Assembly (NCBI GenBank): GCA_002709405.1
Contig: PAQV01000060.1
Span: forward strand, 42,659 to 106,658
Source: Paracoccaceae bacterium
GTDB taxonomy: Bacteria > Pseudomonadota > Alphaproteobacteria > Rhodobacterales > Rhodobacteraceae
Direction: 5' to 3'
DNA: 64,000 nucleotides
The notes beneath the pieces are model-generated. The model saw only the letters and a program-made list of their open reading frames with translations. It made no database searches and had not been told where the DNA came from. The translations under genes were made by a program, and so were the position numbers. This document shows positions 34,277-43,500 of the stretch, piece by piece. Within the stretch, counting starts at the first letter, position 1; every line of letters begins with the position of its first letter.

Positions 34277-35563
34277 TCAGCCGGCGATGACCCGGCCGAA
34301 CGCGGCCAGGAACAGGTCCACCTCGTCGGCGCTCAGGCACAGGGGCGGGCGGACCTTCAGCGTCGCGCCGTACTTGCCCGCCGCTCCGATCAGCACGCCT
34401 TCGTCGCGCAGGCCGTTGATGATGCGGCTCGTTGTGTCCGGATCCGGAACGCCGTCGGGATCCACCACGTCGACACCCAGGAACAGGCCCGCGCCACGGG
34501 TGTCCCCAATCCTCAGACTGGTTGCCGCCAGGCGGTGCAACCCCGAGGCCAGCCGCGCGCCCATGCGCGCCGCGTTCTGTTGCAGGCCGTCGTCCCGGAT
34601 CACCCGCAGCACGGCCAGGCCCGCCGCCGCCGCAACCGGGTTGCCCCCGAAGGTGTTGAAATAACCCACGTCCCGGCAGAAGGCGGCCAGGTGGTCGGGC
34701 CGGGCGGCCATGGCGGCCATGGGAAAGCCGTTGCCCATGGGTTTGCCCATCGTCACGATGTCAGGCTCGGCCCCGTGGCGGGCAAAGCCCCAGAAGGCGC
34801 TGCCGGTGCGGCCAAAGCCCGGCTGCACCTCGTCGGCGATGAAGAGCCCGCCCGCCCGGCGCACGGCGGCAACGGCCGCGTCCAGCACTCCGGGCGGATC
34901 GGCAAAGACCCCGTCAGAGGAAAAGATGCTGTCGACCAGCAGTGCGGCAACCCCGTGTCCGCGCCGCTGCAGCGCGGCCGCCGCCCGGCAGACCGAGGCC
35001 TCGAAATCCTCGCCGGCCGAGGGCGGCGGCACCCGTTCCAGCCAGTCCGGCCCGCTGCCCTGTTTCCAGGCCGAGGGCGACACCTGCGTGACCAGGTCCG
35101 TGTTGCCGTGATAGGCCGTCTCGCTGACGATCACGCCCCGCGCCCCGCTGACCGCCCGGGCCACGCGCAGGGCCAGGTCGTTGGCCTCGGATCCCGAACA
35201 GGTCATCACCACGTTGGCCAGGGCCTCGGGCAGGATGGCCTTGAGCGCGTCGATATAATCGTCGACCACCTGCACCACGTAGCGCGTGTTGGTGTTCAGC
35301 CGCCCGATCTGGTCGGACACGGCAGCGACAACCGCGGGATGGGAATGGCCCACCGAGGGCACGTTGTTGTAGAAATCCAGGTAGCGCCGGCCGTCGCGAG
35401 CCTCCATCCAGGCGCCCTCGGCCCGGACCATCTCGATCGGGTCGCGGTAGAACAGGACCGAGGCCGCGCCCAGGTTGCCCAGCCGCCGGGACACCTCCGG
35501 CGTCTGCGCCGCATCGCCCGGCGCAAAGGCATTCATGTCAAGGATCTGGCGGGTCTTGCGCAT
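34277..35563 (-). CDS. Class III PLP-dependent aminotransferase or phospho-lyase
   Basis: A 428-residue fold-type I PLP enzyme. The cofactor lysine is in DIVTMGKPMGNGFP, preceded by the aspartate in LFIADEVQPGFGRTG; TCSGSEANDLALRVAR binds PLP phosphate. Standard annotation would be aspartate aminotransferase family. Its stop-start overlap (TGATG) is with a small-molecule kinase, an arrangement reminiscent of the human hydroxylysine kinase and 5-phosphohydroxylysine/ethanolamine-phosphate phospho-lyase pair (AGPHD1/AGXT2L). Phosphate elimination from a phosphorylated amino alcohol is therefore at least as likely as transamination. The substrate is unknown. Confidence 0.85.
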   Translation of the reverse strand: MRKTRQILDMNAFAPGDAAQTPEVSRRLGNLGAASVLFYRDPIEMVRAEGAWMEARDGRRYLDFYNNVPSVGHSHPAVVAAVSDQIGRLNTNTRYVVQVVDDYIDALKAILPEALANVVMTCSGSEANDLALRVARAVSGARGVIVSETAYHGNTDLVTQVSPSAWKQGSGPDWLERVPPPSAGEDFEASVCRAAAALQRRGHGVAALLVDSIFSSDGVFADPPGVLDAAVAAVRRAGGLFIADEVQPGFGRTGSAFWGFARHGAEPDIVTMGKPMGNGFPMAAMAARPDHLAAFCRDVGYFNTFGGNPVAAAAGLAVLRVIRDDGLQQNAARMGARLASGLHRLAATSLRIGDTRGAGLFLGVDVVDPDGVPDPDTTSRIINGLRDEGVLIGAAGKYGATLKVRPPLCLSADEVDLFLAAFGRVIAG

Positions 35564-36564
35564 CAGGCGGGCTCGGATGCCAGGTAGGTTTCGGCCAGGC
35601 GGATGGTGCCCTCGGTAAAGGCCTCCATCCCCGCCCAGGCGGCAGTTTCGGTTTCCGCGTGGCTGGCGATCCAGGCGGTCAGCAGCAGGCGGCGGAACAG
35701 GATGAAGGTGGGCAACATCGCCTCGTGTTCGGGCGCGAAGGGGGCGACGGTGCGATAGCCCCGCAGCCAGGCGGCCTGCAGGTCGGGGATATAGGGTTCG
35801 GTTTCCAGGAAGGAAATCGCGGCGGCAAAATCATAGGCGAACCACGAGGTGCCGCAATCGTCGAAGTCGATCACCCCCAGCCGGTCGCCATCGACCAACA
35901 GGTTGGCCAGCCGCAGGTCGGCATGGACCAGCCCGAACCGGTCCGGCCCTTGCCCGTAGGCCTCCAGCCGCACCCGCAGGGTGTCGGCCAGCCGTTCCAG
36001 CACCACCCGTCCGTCCTCGGTCAAGCCCAGGGCCGCACGCCAGTCGCCCCACAGGGGAGCCGGGCCAAAGGCCGTGTCCCAGGTCCAGGTCTTGCGCGTG
36101 AACCCCTGCGGCGGCTGCCAGCTCCGGGCCTGGCCGTGCAGCCGGGCCGATATGGCGCCCAGGGTTTCAAAGCCGGGCACCAGGTCGCCGGTCTCGTCCG
36201 GTTCGGACCCGGTCATGAAGCGAAAGCCCACCACGTGGCGCAATTGCGCGCCGTCCATGAATTCGGCGATGTGGCCGCCGTCCTCCAGCACCAGAGGTTC
36301 GGGCGTGTCCACCGTGGCCGAGCTGCGCAGGGCATTGATCCAAGCCAGCTCGCTCTCGATCTCGGCCCGGGTGTGATAGTCGGGCCGGTGCACGCGCAGG
36401 ATCACCGGCGCCAGGGCCGCCGGATCGCGGGCCAGGAAGGTCGCGTTCTCGGACAGGGTCAACAGGCTGACCTCGGTCTCGGGGCCCAGGCCCCAGCGCC
36501 CGGCCAGGCCCTGCGCTCCGGCGCGCAGGCGCTCCACGAATGCGTCGTCGTACAGTCCTGTCAT
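35563..36564 (-). CDS. Small-molecule phosphotransferase (APH/hydroxylysine kinase-like)
   Basis: A 333-residue aminoglycoside-phosphotransferase-fold kinase. The catalytic loop is VHADLRLANLLVDG and the magnesium motif VIDFDDCGTSWFAYD; SLLTLSENATFL is the phosphate-binding loop. It resembles homoserine kinase II and hydroxylysine kinase. It is the first gene of a two-gene operon with the PLP enzyme, overlapping by one base, and divergent from an SDR gene. The likely role is to phosphorylate an amino alcohol as a leaving group for the PLP enzyme; this is inference from the pairing. Confidence 0.85.
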   Translation of the reverse strand: MTGLYDDAFVERLRAGAQGLAGRWGLGPETEVSLLTLSENATFLARDPAALAPVILRVHRPDYHTRAEIESELAWINALRSSATVDTPEPLVLEDGGHIAEFMDGAQLRHVVGFRFMTGSEPDETGDLVPGFETLGAISARLHGQARSWQPPQGFTRKTWTWDTAFGPAPLWGDWRAALGLTEDGRVVLERLADTLRVRLEAYGQGPDRFGLVHADLRLANLLVDGDRLGVIDFDDCGTSWFAYDFAAAISFLETEPYIPDLQAAWLRGYRTVAPFAPEHEAMLPTFILFRRLLLTAWIASHAETETAAWAGMEAFTEGTIRLAETYLASEPA

Positions 36565-36729
36565 CTTGCTGCCTGCCTTAACTTTTGGCGTTCCACCCCC
36601 TCGCTAGGTCGCCGCGCGACCCGAGACAACCCCACCCCTTGCCGCCTTGCCGCCCCGCCGGTTCAGTTGCAACGCGCTGCTGCAAAAGCAGCCGAAACGA
36701 ACGGACAATACACGACAGGGGACCCAACC

Positions 36730-37509
36730 ATGCTTACCTCCATCGCGGGAAAATCGACCATTGTCACCGGCGGCTCGAAAGGCATCGGCAAGGGCATCGC
36801 CCGGGTCTTCGCGGCGCAGGGCGCCCATGTCATGATCGCCGCCCGGGGGGCCGAGGCCGGCGAGGCCGCGGTGGCCGAGATCCAGGCCGCCGGGGGCACC
36901 GCGGCCTTCCACCAGACCGACGTGGCCGACTGGGACAGCGTGCAGGACATGGTGGCGGCCACGGCCGAAACCTTTGGGGGCGTCGACATCCTGTGCGCGA
37001 ACGCGGGCATCTTCCCGCAGGTCAAGCTGATCGACATGAGCCCCGATGACTGGGACGGGGTGATGAACGTGAACCTCAAAAGCACGTTCCTGTGCGTCAA
37101 GGCCTGCATCCCGGCCTTTGAAACGGCAGGTAAGGGCCGGGTGGTCGTGACGTCGTCGATCACCGGGCCGGTGACAGGCTTTCCCGGCTGGGCGCATTAC
37201 GGGGCGTCCAAGTCCGGCCAGCTGGGCTTTCTGAAGACCGCCGCCATGGAACTGGCCCGCTACAACACCACCATCAACGCGGTGATGCCGGGCAATATCT
37301 TTACCGAAGGCCTGCAGGACCTGGGGCAGGAGTACCTGGACACCATGGCCGCCTCGATCCCGCTGAAACGGCTTGGCGCGGTCGAGGACATCGGCAATGC
37401 CGCGCTGTTCTTTGCCTCGGACGAAGCGGCCTATGTCACGGGGCAGCAGATCGTTGTCGACGGCGGGCAGATCCTGCCCGAAAGCCTGGAGGCGATCGAC
37501 GAGATCTGA
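36730..37509 (+). CDS. Short-chain dehydrogenase/reductase
   Basis: A 259-residue classical SDR. It shows the cofactor motif TGGSKGIG (14-21), CANAG, the catalytic serine in VVTSSITGP, and YxxxK as YGASK. The stretch ending in DGGQILPES is typical of the family C-terminus. It would oxidise or reduce an alcohol/ketone with NAD(P). ATG at 36730 follows an AGGGGA element; the frame is open upstream but non-conserved. It is divergent from the kinase/PLP-enzyme operon with 165 bp between, which may mean shared control. The substrate cannot be assigned. Confidence 0.88.
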   Translation: MLTSIAGKSTIVTGGSKGIGKGIARVFAAQGAHVMIAARGAEAGEAAVAEIQAAGGTAAFHQTDVADWDSVQDMVAATAETFGGVDILCANAGIFPQVKLIDMSPDDWDGVMNVNLKSTFLCVKACIPAFETAGKGRVVVTSSITGPVTGFPGWAHYGASKSGQLGFLKTAAMELARYNTTINAVMPGNIFTEGLQDLGQEYLDTMAASIPLKRLGAVEDIGNAALFFASDEAAYVTGQQIVVDGGQILPESLEAIDEI

Positions 37510-37720
37510 CCTGATCGGCTGGGCACAAGTAACACTTTTGCAACTTTTGCGTGTAGTTTTTCTCCTCGTTCACGTTGTGGTGCACCCGTTTTAAGGTTTT
37601 GTTAACCAGATGGGGGCCAAATGTCCGTCAATCGGAGCAAATTTCGTGGGTCCGCCCTGCGGGCTTGCGGCTTGACGAGTTGGGTCGGTGACTGACCGGC
37701 CGTTTCGAGGAGCCAGTGCC

Positions 37721-39718
37721 ATGCCGCACCGCAAACCGATCCCGGGCACGGCCTTGTTGCGGCTGTCGCTGGTCGCGGTGTTGCCCGTGGCATGGTCTCT
37801 GGTCGCCCAACCCATTCCCCTGACTGCCCCCTGGATCCTGGTCCTGCACTGGGCGGTGATCCTGTGCGCGGTGATCCTGCTGGCCCGGCAAGCCTGGCTG
37901 GCGGGGCAGGGCATGGCCCGACGGCCGGCCCCGAACGCCCGCCCGGCGCCGATGTTCGGATCCAGCCCGCGTCGCGGGGACGGCTGGCGCCTGGCCTGGC
38001 CCTCGGGGCGGGACGCGCGCCATAACGAAGGGGTCGAACGGTTTTTCCAGCAGCGCCCCGAAGTGACCGTTATCCTGGATGCTACTGGGCGGATCAGCCG
38101 GGCCAACGCGGCCTTCCGCAAGCTCGTGGGCCTGAGCGAACGCGAGCTGGTGGGCCTGCGCTTCGACGAGATCGAGGCGTTGGAAGGCGCGTCGGATTAC
38201 GGCTACTGGGACGAGGCCCGGGCCTCGGTCGACCTGGGCAAGACCTGGAGCCGCCAGACCTGGGGCCAGCGCGAGGACGGCAGCCTGTTTCCCGAACAGG
38301 TGGTGGTGCGCCCGTTGCATGACGCGCGGGGGGTGCTCAGCGGCTACAGCTTCGCGGCCTTCGACGTCTCTGACCTGGTGATGACCGAAAAAGAGCTGGA
38401 ACGCAGCGCCTTGCAGGATCCGCTGACCGGTCTTTTCAACCGCCGCTACCTGGAGGCAGAGGCCGAGCTGGCCATCGAACGCTGCCGGGTGGCCGGGCGG
38501 AAACTGGGCCTGCTGTTGCTGGATCTCGACGATTTCAAAAGCCTCAATGACCGGCGCGGGCACCAGTTCGGCGATGATGTGCTGTCCCACGTGGCTGAAA
38601 CCTTGCGGGGCATCGTGCCCCTGGGGGACATCATTTCGCGCCTCGGCGGCGACGAGTTTGTCATCGTGGCCGAGGACGTGGCCAGCCCGGCCGCCGTCCA
38701 TGCCCTGGCCGAGGAAATCCGGGGCGCGCTGTCGCTGCCCTTTGCCATCCAGGACGAAACCTTGCGCCTGACGGTCAGCGTGGGGGCCAGCCTGTTCCCC
38801 GAGGACGGCGTGCATTTCGATGCGCTTCTGGGCCGGGCGGATGCGGCGATGTACCAGTGCAAGCAGCATGGGCGGAACCGGGTGTCGCTGTTTGCCGCCG
38901 CCCGCGCCGCGCTGGACCGGCCCACGACCGCCGAGGCCCATGCGGCCGATCTCGACGAGGCGTTGCGCGACGATTGCTTCCTGCCGTACTACCAGCCGAT
39001 CGTGGACCTGGGCTCGCGCCAGATGATCGGGGCCGAGGCGCTCTGCCGCTGGCAGCATCCCCGCCATGGGTTGCTGTTGCCGGCCGCCTTCATCCCGACG
39101 GCCGAGGCGCGCGGGGTGATCCGGGACATCGACCGGGTGATCATCCGCAAGGCCTGCGCCCAGATGGCCGAATGGCGCGACCGCAGCCGCGGGCGTTTAC
39201 CGATTTCGGTAAACGTGTCGGCGCCGACGATGACCGAGCCCGGGTTCGTCCGCTTCCTCAGCGATTGTTGCGACGAATCCGGAGTGGCGCCCGAAGAGCT
39301 GGTGGTCGAGCTGACCGAAAGCATGTTGCTTTTGGCCGACGACCCCGGGCGGCGCAGCCTGTCGCGCCTGCGAGAGCTGGGCGTGCGCATCGCGCTCGAC
39401 GATTTCGGGACCGGCTTTTCCACCCTGTCTTTGCTCAAGGATCTGCCGGTGACCCGCCTGAAGATCGACCGCAGCTTCGTCACCCATATCGACACCAACC
39501 GACGCGACCGTGAAATCGTGTCCAGCATCGTTTCGCTCGGCCACGCGCTGGGGGCGGATGTCGTCGTTGAAGGGGTGGAAACGGAAAGCCAGGCCGACAT
39601 GATCGCCGACATCGGGGACACGATCGCCCAGGGCTACCTGTTCGGGAAACCGATGCCTGCGGCTGAACTCGCCGCCTGTGCGGCCTGGGATTGGAATGTT
39701 GTGCCGTCTAACGTGTGA
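37721..39718 (+). CDS. Membrane-bound PAS-GGDEF-EAL c-di-GMP enzyme
   Basis: A roughly 665-residue signalling protein: two N-terminal membrane segments (about 12-30 and 36-56), a PAS domain near 110-225, a GGDEF domain near 240-405 with an intact RLGGDEFV active site, and an EAL domain near 420-660 with AEALCRW, VELTES, DDFGTG and KIDRSF preserved. Both synthesis and breakdown of c-di-GMP look possible. An in-frame GTG at 37688 exists, but ATG at 37721 has AGGAG eight bases upstream. The 211 bp before it are AT-rich and probably hold its promoter. Confidence 0.92.
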   Translation: MPHRKPIPGTALLRLSLVAVLPVAWSLVAQPIPLTAPWILVLHWAVILCAVILLARQAWLAGQGMARRPAPNARPAPMFGSSPRRGDGWRLAWPSGRDARHNEGVERFFQQRPEVTVILDATGRISRANAAFRKLVGLSERELVGLRFDEIEALEGASDYGYWDEARASVDLGKTWSRQTWGQREDGSLFPEQVVVRPLHDARGVLSGYSFAAFDVSDLVMTEKELERSALQDPLTGLFNRRYLEAEAELAIERCRVAGRKLGLLLLDLDDFKSLNDRRGHQFGDDVLSHVAETLRGIVPLGDIISRLGGDEFVIVAEDVASPAAVHALAEEIRGALSLPFAIQDETLRLTVSVGASLFPEDGVHFDALLGRADAAMYQCKQHGRNRVSLFAAARAALDRPTTAEAHAADLDEALRDDCFLPYYQPIVDLGSRQMIGAEALCRWQHPRHGLLLPAAFIPTAEARGVIRDIDRVIIRKACAQMAEWRDRSRGRLPISVNVSAPTMTEPGFVRFLSDCCDESGVAPEELVVELTESMLLLADDPGRRSLSRLRELGVRIALDDFGTGFSTLSLLKDLPVTRLKIDRSFVTHIDTNRRDREIVSSIVSLGHALGADVVVEGVETESQADMIADIGDTIAQGYLFGKPMPAAELAACAAWDWNVVPSNV

Positions 39719-39756
39719 TCCCCAAGCGGGATGGACGATGCGCTGCGAGGCTCTCA

Positions 39757-39819
39757 CCCGGTGATCCGATGGACCTAGTACCCCGGGCTGTCTGCAGGCC
39801 CGGCTGCGCAAATCACCTG
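39757..39819 (+). other. Possible structured RNA or 3' UTR fold
   Basis: CCCGGTGAT (39758-39766) can pair imperfectly with ATCACCTGG (39811-39819) around an inner hairpin CCGGGC (39783-39788)/GCCCGG (39798-39803). It lies in the 210-bp gap after the GGDEF-EAL gene. No known riboswitch or RNA family was recognised. It may be only the 3' end of that transcript. Confidence 0.3.
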
Positions 39820-39870
39820 GCGAAGCTATACGGCGAGACCCTGCAAGACCCGGGCGATGCAAGTCCCTGG

Positions 39871-39902
39871 AAACGCAAAGGCGGCCGTCTAACGGGCCGC
39901 CT
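39871..39902 (-). terminator. Rho-independent terminator of the 166-residue orphan gene
   Basis: On the minus strand an 8-bp stem AGGCGGCC / GGCCGCCT (39895-39902 with 39879-39886) is followed by TTTGCGTTT. It lies 27 bases after the stop of the orphan gene at 39929. Confidence 0.75.
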
Positions 39903-39928
39903 ATGGGTCTTGGAGTGGGGGATGGCGC

Positions 39929-40429
39929 CTATAGGCGCCGTTGGGCCTGTAAAGGCTGGCGGTCCAGCACCTGGTCGACAGTATCCTCCTGGCCAAGCGC
40001 AGAGGGGCTTGCGTCGGCCCCAAGCTCGGGGTCAGAGCGTATGCCCTGGTCGGGCCGATACTGCGGAACAAGCAGCGAGGTCAGCGCGCCAAGGGCCTGG
40101 GCAAACCGGACCACAACCGTCTGGTAGCCGTCCATGACGCGGGTGGCGATCACCCGCAGGCCCGACAGCAGGACGTTCTTGTGGTGATAGGTCACGTTGG
40201 AATCGGCCAGCACCGTCGGATCGGGCCGACGGGGCAGGTAGCCGCGCAACATCTCCACGAAGGGGGTGCAGAATGTCGTTTCAATCGGCGAGGCGGATTT
40301 GAACCGCACCTGGTGCATCACGTTTCCGAACGTGAGGTCCATCCGTGAGACGAACCACTGCCCGGTTGCCAGATCGCGAAAGAGCGAGATCGCGATGGCA
40401 CTATCGTCGGTCTGGAATGAAGTCGGCAT
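39929..40429 (-). CDS. Hypothetical protein, 166 residues
   Basis: No family is recognised. The protein has no signal peptide or membrane segment; the first 130 residues look globular (ISLFRDLATGQWFVSRMDLT, VLLSGLRVIATRVMDGYQTV) and the last 35 are polar and probably disordered. The ATG at 40429 has only a weak ribosome site. A clear terminator follows the stop. It lies between two signalling genes (GGDEF-EAL and CheB-CheR-PAS), and an AT-rich 100-bp gap separates it from the latter, so it may have its own promoter. A role in the same signalling circuit is only a guess. Confidence 0.65.
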   Translation of the reverse strand: MPTSFQTDDSAIAISLFRDLATGQWFVSRMDLTFGNVMHQVRFKSASPIETTFCTPFVEMLRGYLPRRPDPTVLADSNVTYHHKNVLLSGLRVIATRVMDGYQTVVVRFAQALGALTSLLVPQYRPDQGIRSDPELGADASPSALGQEDTVDQVLDRQPLQAQRRL

Positions 40430-40530
40430 CTGCCCGTCGTCTGTTTGTTACAAGTTTTGGTTGAATCCGTTTTGCCTTTGGAACCTTGAAAAAACGTTAA
40501 CGGTGTGAGTTTGTTGGTGTAGAAAAGCGT

Positions 40531-43500
40531 TCACTTTTGGGTCGCATCGCTCAGGGCACGGGCCTGTTCGGCGTCCTTGTCATCAAGAAACTGAAGCGAT
40601 CCATAGACATGGGTGACCTCTCCGGCATCGCCCACGGCGACCCGGCCCCGTCCGCGGCACAGGTGGCGGTTGCCATCCGGCAGGGTGACGGTTTCGACGA
40701 AATCATAAGGTTCGGCCTTCTGGATGGCTTTCTGCATCAGGTCTTCGACTCGCACCCGGGCTTCCTTGTTGAATCGCTCCATGCCCGCAGCCAGCGTCGG
40801 CGCCATGTCCGACGGGTAGCCCAGCAGGCGGACCAGGCTCGGGCTCCAGGTCGGAACGTCGAATTCCACGTCGTAGCAGAAGAACCCGATGGCATTGTCG
40901 AGCGACATCTCTTCGTGGAACTGGGCCAGCAGTTCGTCGAAATAGGACCGGGACCGGTCGCGGATCACGCCGATGATGGCCGAGACTTCGCCGGCCTGGT
41001 TGGTGATCGTGTAGCCGGCGCATTCGATCACGGTTGTGCGCCCGTCCGGCCGGACCAGCCGGGCGCGGTATTCGAACCCGTCGCCGGTTTCCAGCGCCGT
41101 TGAGATCATCTCGGCCACGTTGGCCCGGTCGTCGGGGTGGACATAGGACAGGGCGCTGTCCAGCGTGCGCTGGGTGCCGTCATGTTCCAGCCCGTGGATC
41201 CGCGCGGTTTCCTGGCTCCAGTGGGTGGCATTGGCAATGGGGTCGTATTGCCAGGTGCCCACACTGTCGAAATGGTTCAGGACGCGCAGGACGGGGCGCA
41301 CGACGGTTTCGTCGGTCACCGCCAGCACCACCAGGCCGATCAGCTGGTCGTCCCCGGAAATCAGCGGGGCCACGGACAGGATCTTGGACCCGGATTCGGT
41401 TTCGAAGTTGAACCGCCGGGGCTTGCGATCGACCAGCGCCTGCGAGCAGATCTCGATCAGCGGCGGATAGCCCGACGGCAGGTTGATCTGGCTGAGATGC
41501 CCGTAGGAATGGCCGCGGTCGCGGATGCCGAAATCCTGCAGCGCCTGGGCCGAGGCATGGCGGATCAGCAGACCCTGGTCCAGCATGATCGCCTTGGCCG
41601 GCAGGGCGTGGATCAGCCCGCGCAATTCGGCCGAGATCCGCTCCAGCTGGGCGGTGTTGACCAGCAGTTCCTCGTTGACGGTGATCAGTTCCTCGTTGGT
41701 GGACTGAAGTTCCTCGTTGGTGGTTTCCAGTTCCTCGTTGGTGGACTGGAGTTCCTCGTTCGCGGATTGCAATTCCTCGTTCACCGATTGCAGTTCCTCG
41801 TTCGAGGTCTGCAATTGCTCGATCGTGACCTGCAGCGTCTCGCGCGAGCGGGCGAGTTCGGTTTCAAGGTGGGTGACGTAATCGCTGCTTTCGCCCCGTT
41901 CCGGAGAGCTCTCGGGCGCGATTTCGGTCACGAACCCGATCAGCACCAGGTCTTCCTCGCTGTCGTCGAGCGCGGGCAGGGGATAGGCCACCATGCGCAC
42001 CATGTCGAAGTCGCGCCCGGCGATGTTGTGCCACTGGCCATAGCGCATTTCGCGCTGTTTCAGGGTGACGAGCGTCATCGAGGCGGCCTCGAACGCGAGC
42101 GGCTTGTGCAGCACGTTCAGGGTCATGCCCCCGGCAATGGGCCGGGTCATTTCGGCGAAGGGCGCGATGTCGCCGTAGATCTTCAGGACCGAGCGGTCCC
42201 GGTTGGTGACCAGCCCGGTCTTGACCACCGAACGGGCCAGCACGTCGAACCGGGCCCAGCTTTCGCCGTGGTGATCGGCGGGGATGGACACTTCGCTGGA
42301 CTGGGCGTGCAGATGCGGGGTGGCGGGCACCAGGTTGCGGCCCAGCTTGTTGGCCAGCCGGGTGGACCGCTTGCGGAAGATCTTGGACGTGGGTTCGATC
42401 TGGACGAAGATGTCTTCCTGCACGCCGGTGGTTTCCGACGTGCCCAGCAGCAGCATCCCGTCGCTTTTCAGCGCGTACTGGATGCGGGTCAGCACCCGTT
42501 CCTGCAGCCGGGCAGAGAAATAGATCAGCACGTTGCGGATCGACACCAGGTCGACCGAGATGAACGGGGCGTCCTGGAACACGTTGTGCCGCGAGAACAT
42601 GACGAAGTTCTTCAGCTTCGGCTTCACCTGCAGGCTCTCCTGCCCGAAGTCGAAATACCGCGACAGGTATTGCTTGGGGATGTCGCTGGCCGCCGACGAG
42701 GGATAGCTGCCCTTGCGCGCCACGGCCAGGGCATGCTGGTCGATGTCGGTGGCAAAGATCTGCAGGCGGTCGTTTTCGATATTGTCCAGCCCGCCAAGCG
42801 CCTCGACCACGAGGATGGCGATCGTGTAGGCCTCTTCGCCGGTCGCACAGCCGGGCACCCAGACCCGGACGGTGTCGGTCTTCTCGTTGTCCGCGATCTT
42901 CTGTTTCAGGTACTTGGACAGGGCCTCGAACTGTTCGGGGTCACGGAAGAAGCTGGTGACCGAGATCAGCAGGTCGCGATACAGCGCGTCGACTTCCTCG
43001 ACCGAGCGGCGGCAGAGTTCGACGTAGGATTCGAAATCCTCGATGCCCTTGGCGATCATGCGCCGGTGCACGCGCCGGTTGATCGTGCTTTCCTTGTACT
43101 GGCGGAAGTCGACCATCGTGTGGGCCAGCAGGATCTGGTAGAGGTCCGTGTTGCGGCTGCGGTCTTCCTTGATCAGCGACAAGGTCGTCAGGTCGCGCGG
43201 GCGTTGCAGGATCAGTTCCAGGTGCTGGCCGATCTGCTGGGGGGGCAGGGTCAGGTCGACGCAGCCGGTGCGGATGGCCGAGACCGGCATGCTGTCGTAT
43301 TTCGAGCTGCCGGGTTCCTGGGCGATGGTGATGCCGCTGGCTTCGCGGATGGCCTGGACCCCGTATGTGCCATCGCTGCCGGTGCCCGACAGGACGATCC
43401 CGATGGCATGTTCACCCTTTTCCTGGGCCAGGGATTTGAACAGGCGGTCGGCCGAGGGCTTGGGCGCGGCCGGATGCCCCAGCGGGCGACGCAGGACAAA

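Noticed and set aside
39719..39870. A c-di-GMP or cobalamin riboswitch near the GGDEF-EAL gene
   Set aside because: It lies downstream of that gene with no gene starting after it on the same strand, and the conserved riboswitch core sequences are not present.
41664..41823. Regular 21-base repeats suggesting a CRISPR or minisatellite
   Set aside because: The period is a multiple of three, in frame, and encodes NEELQS heptads of a coiled coil.
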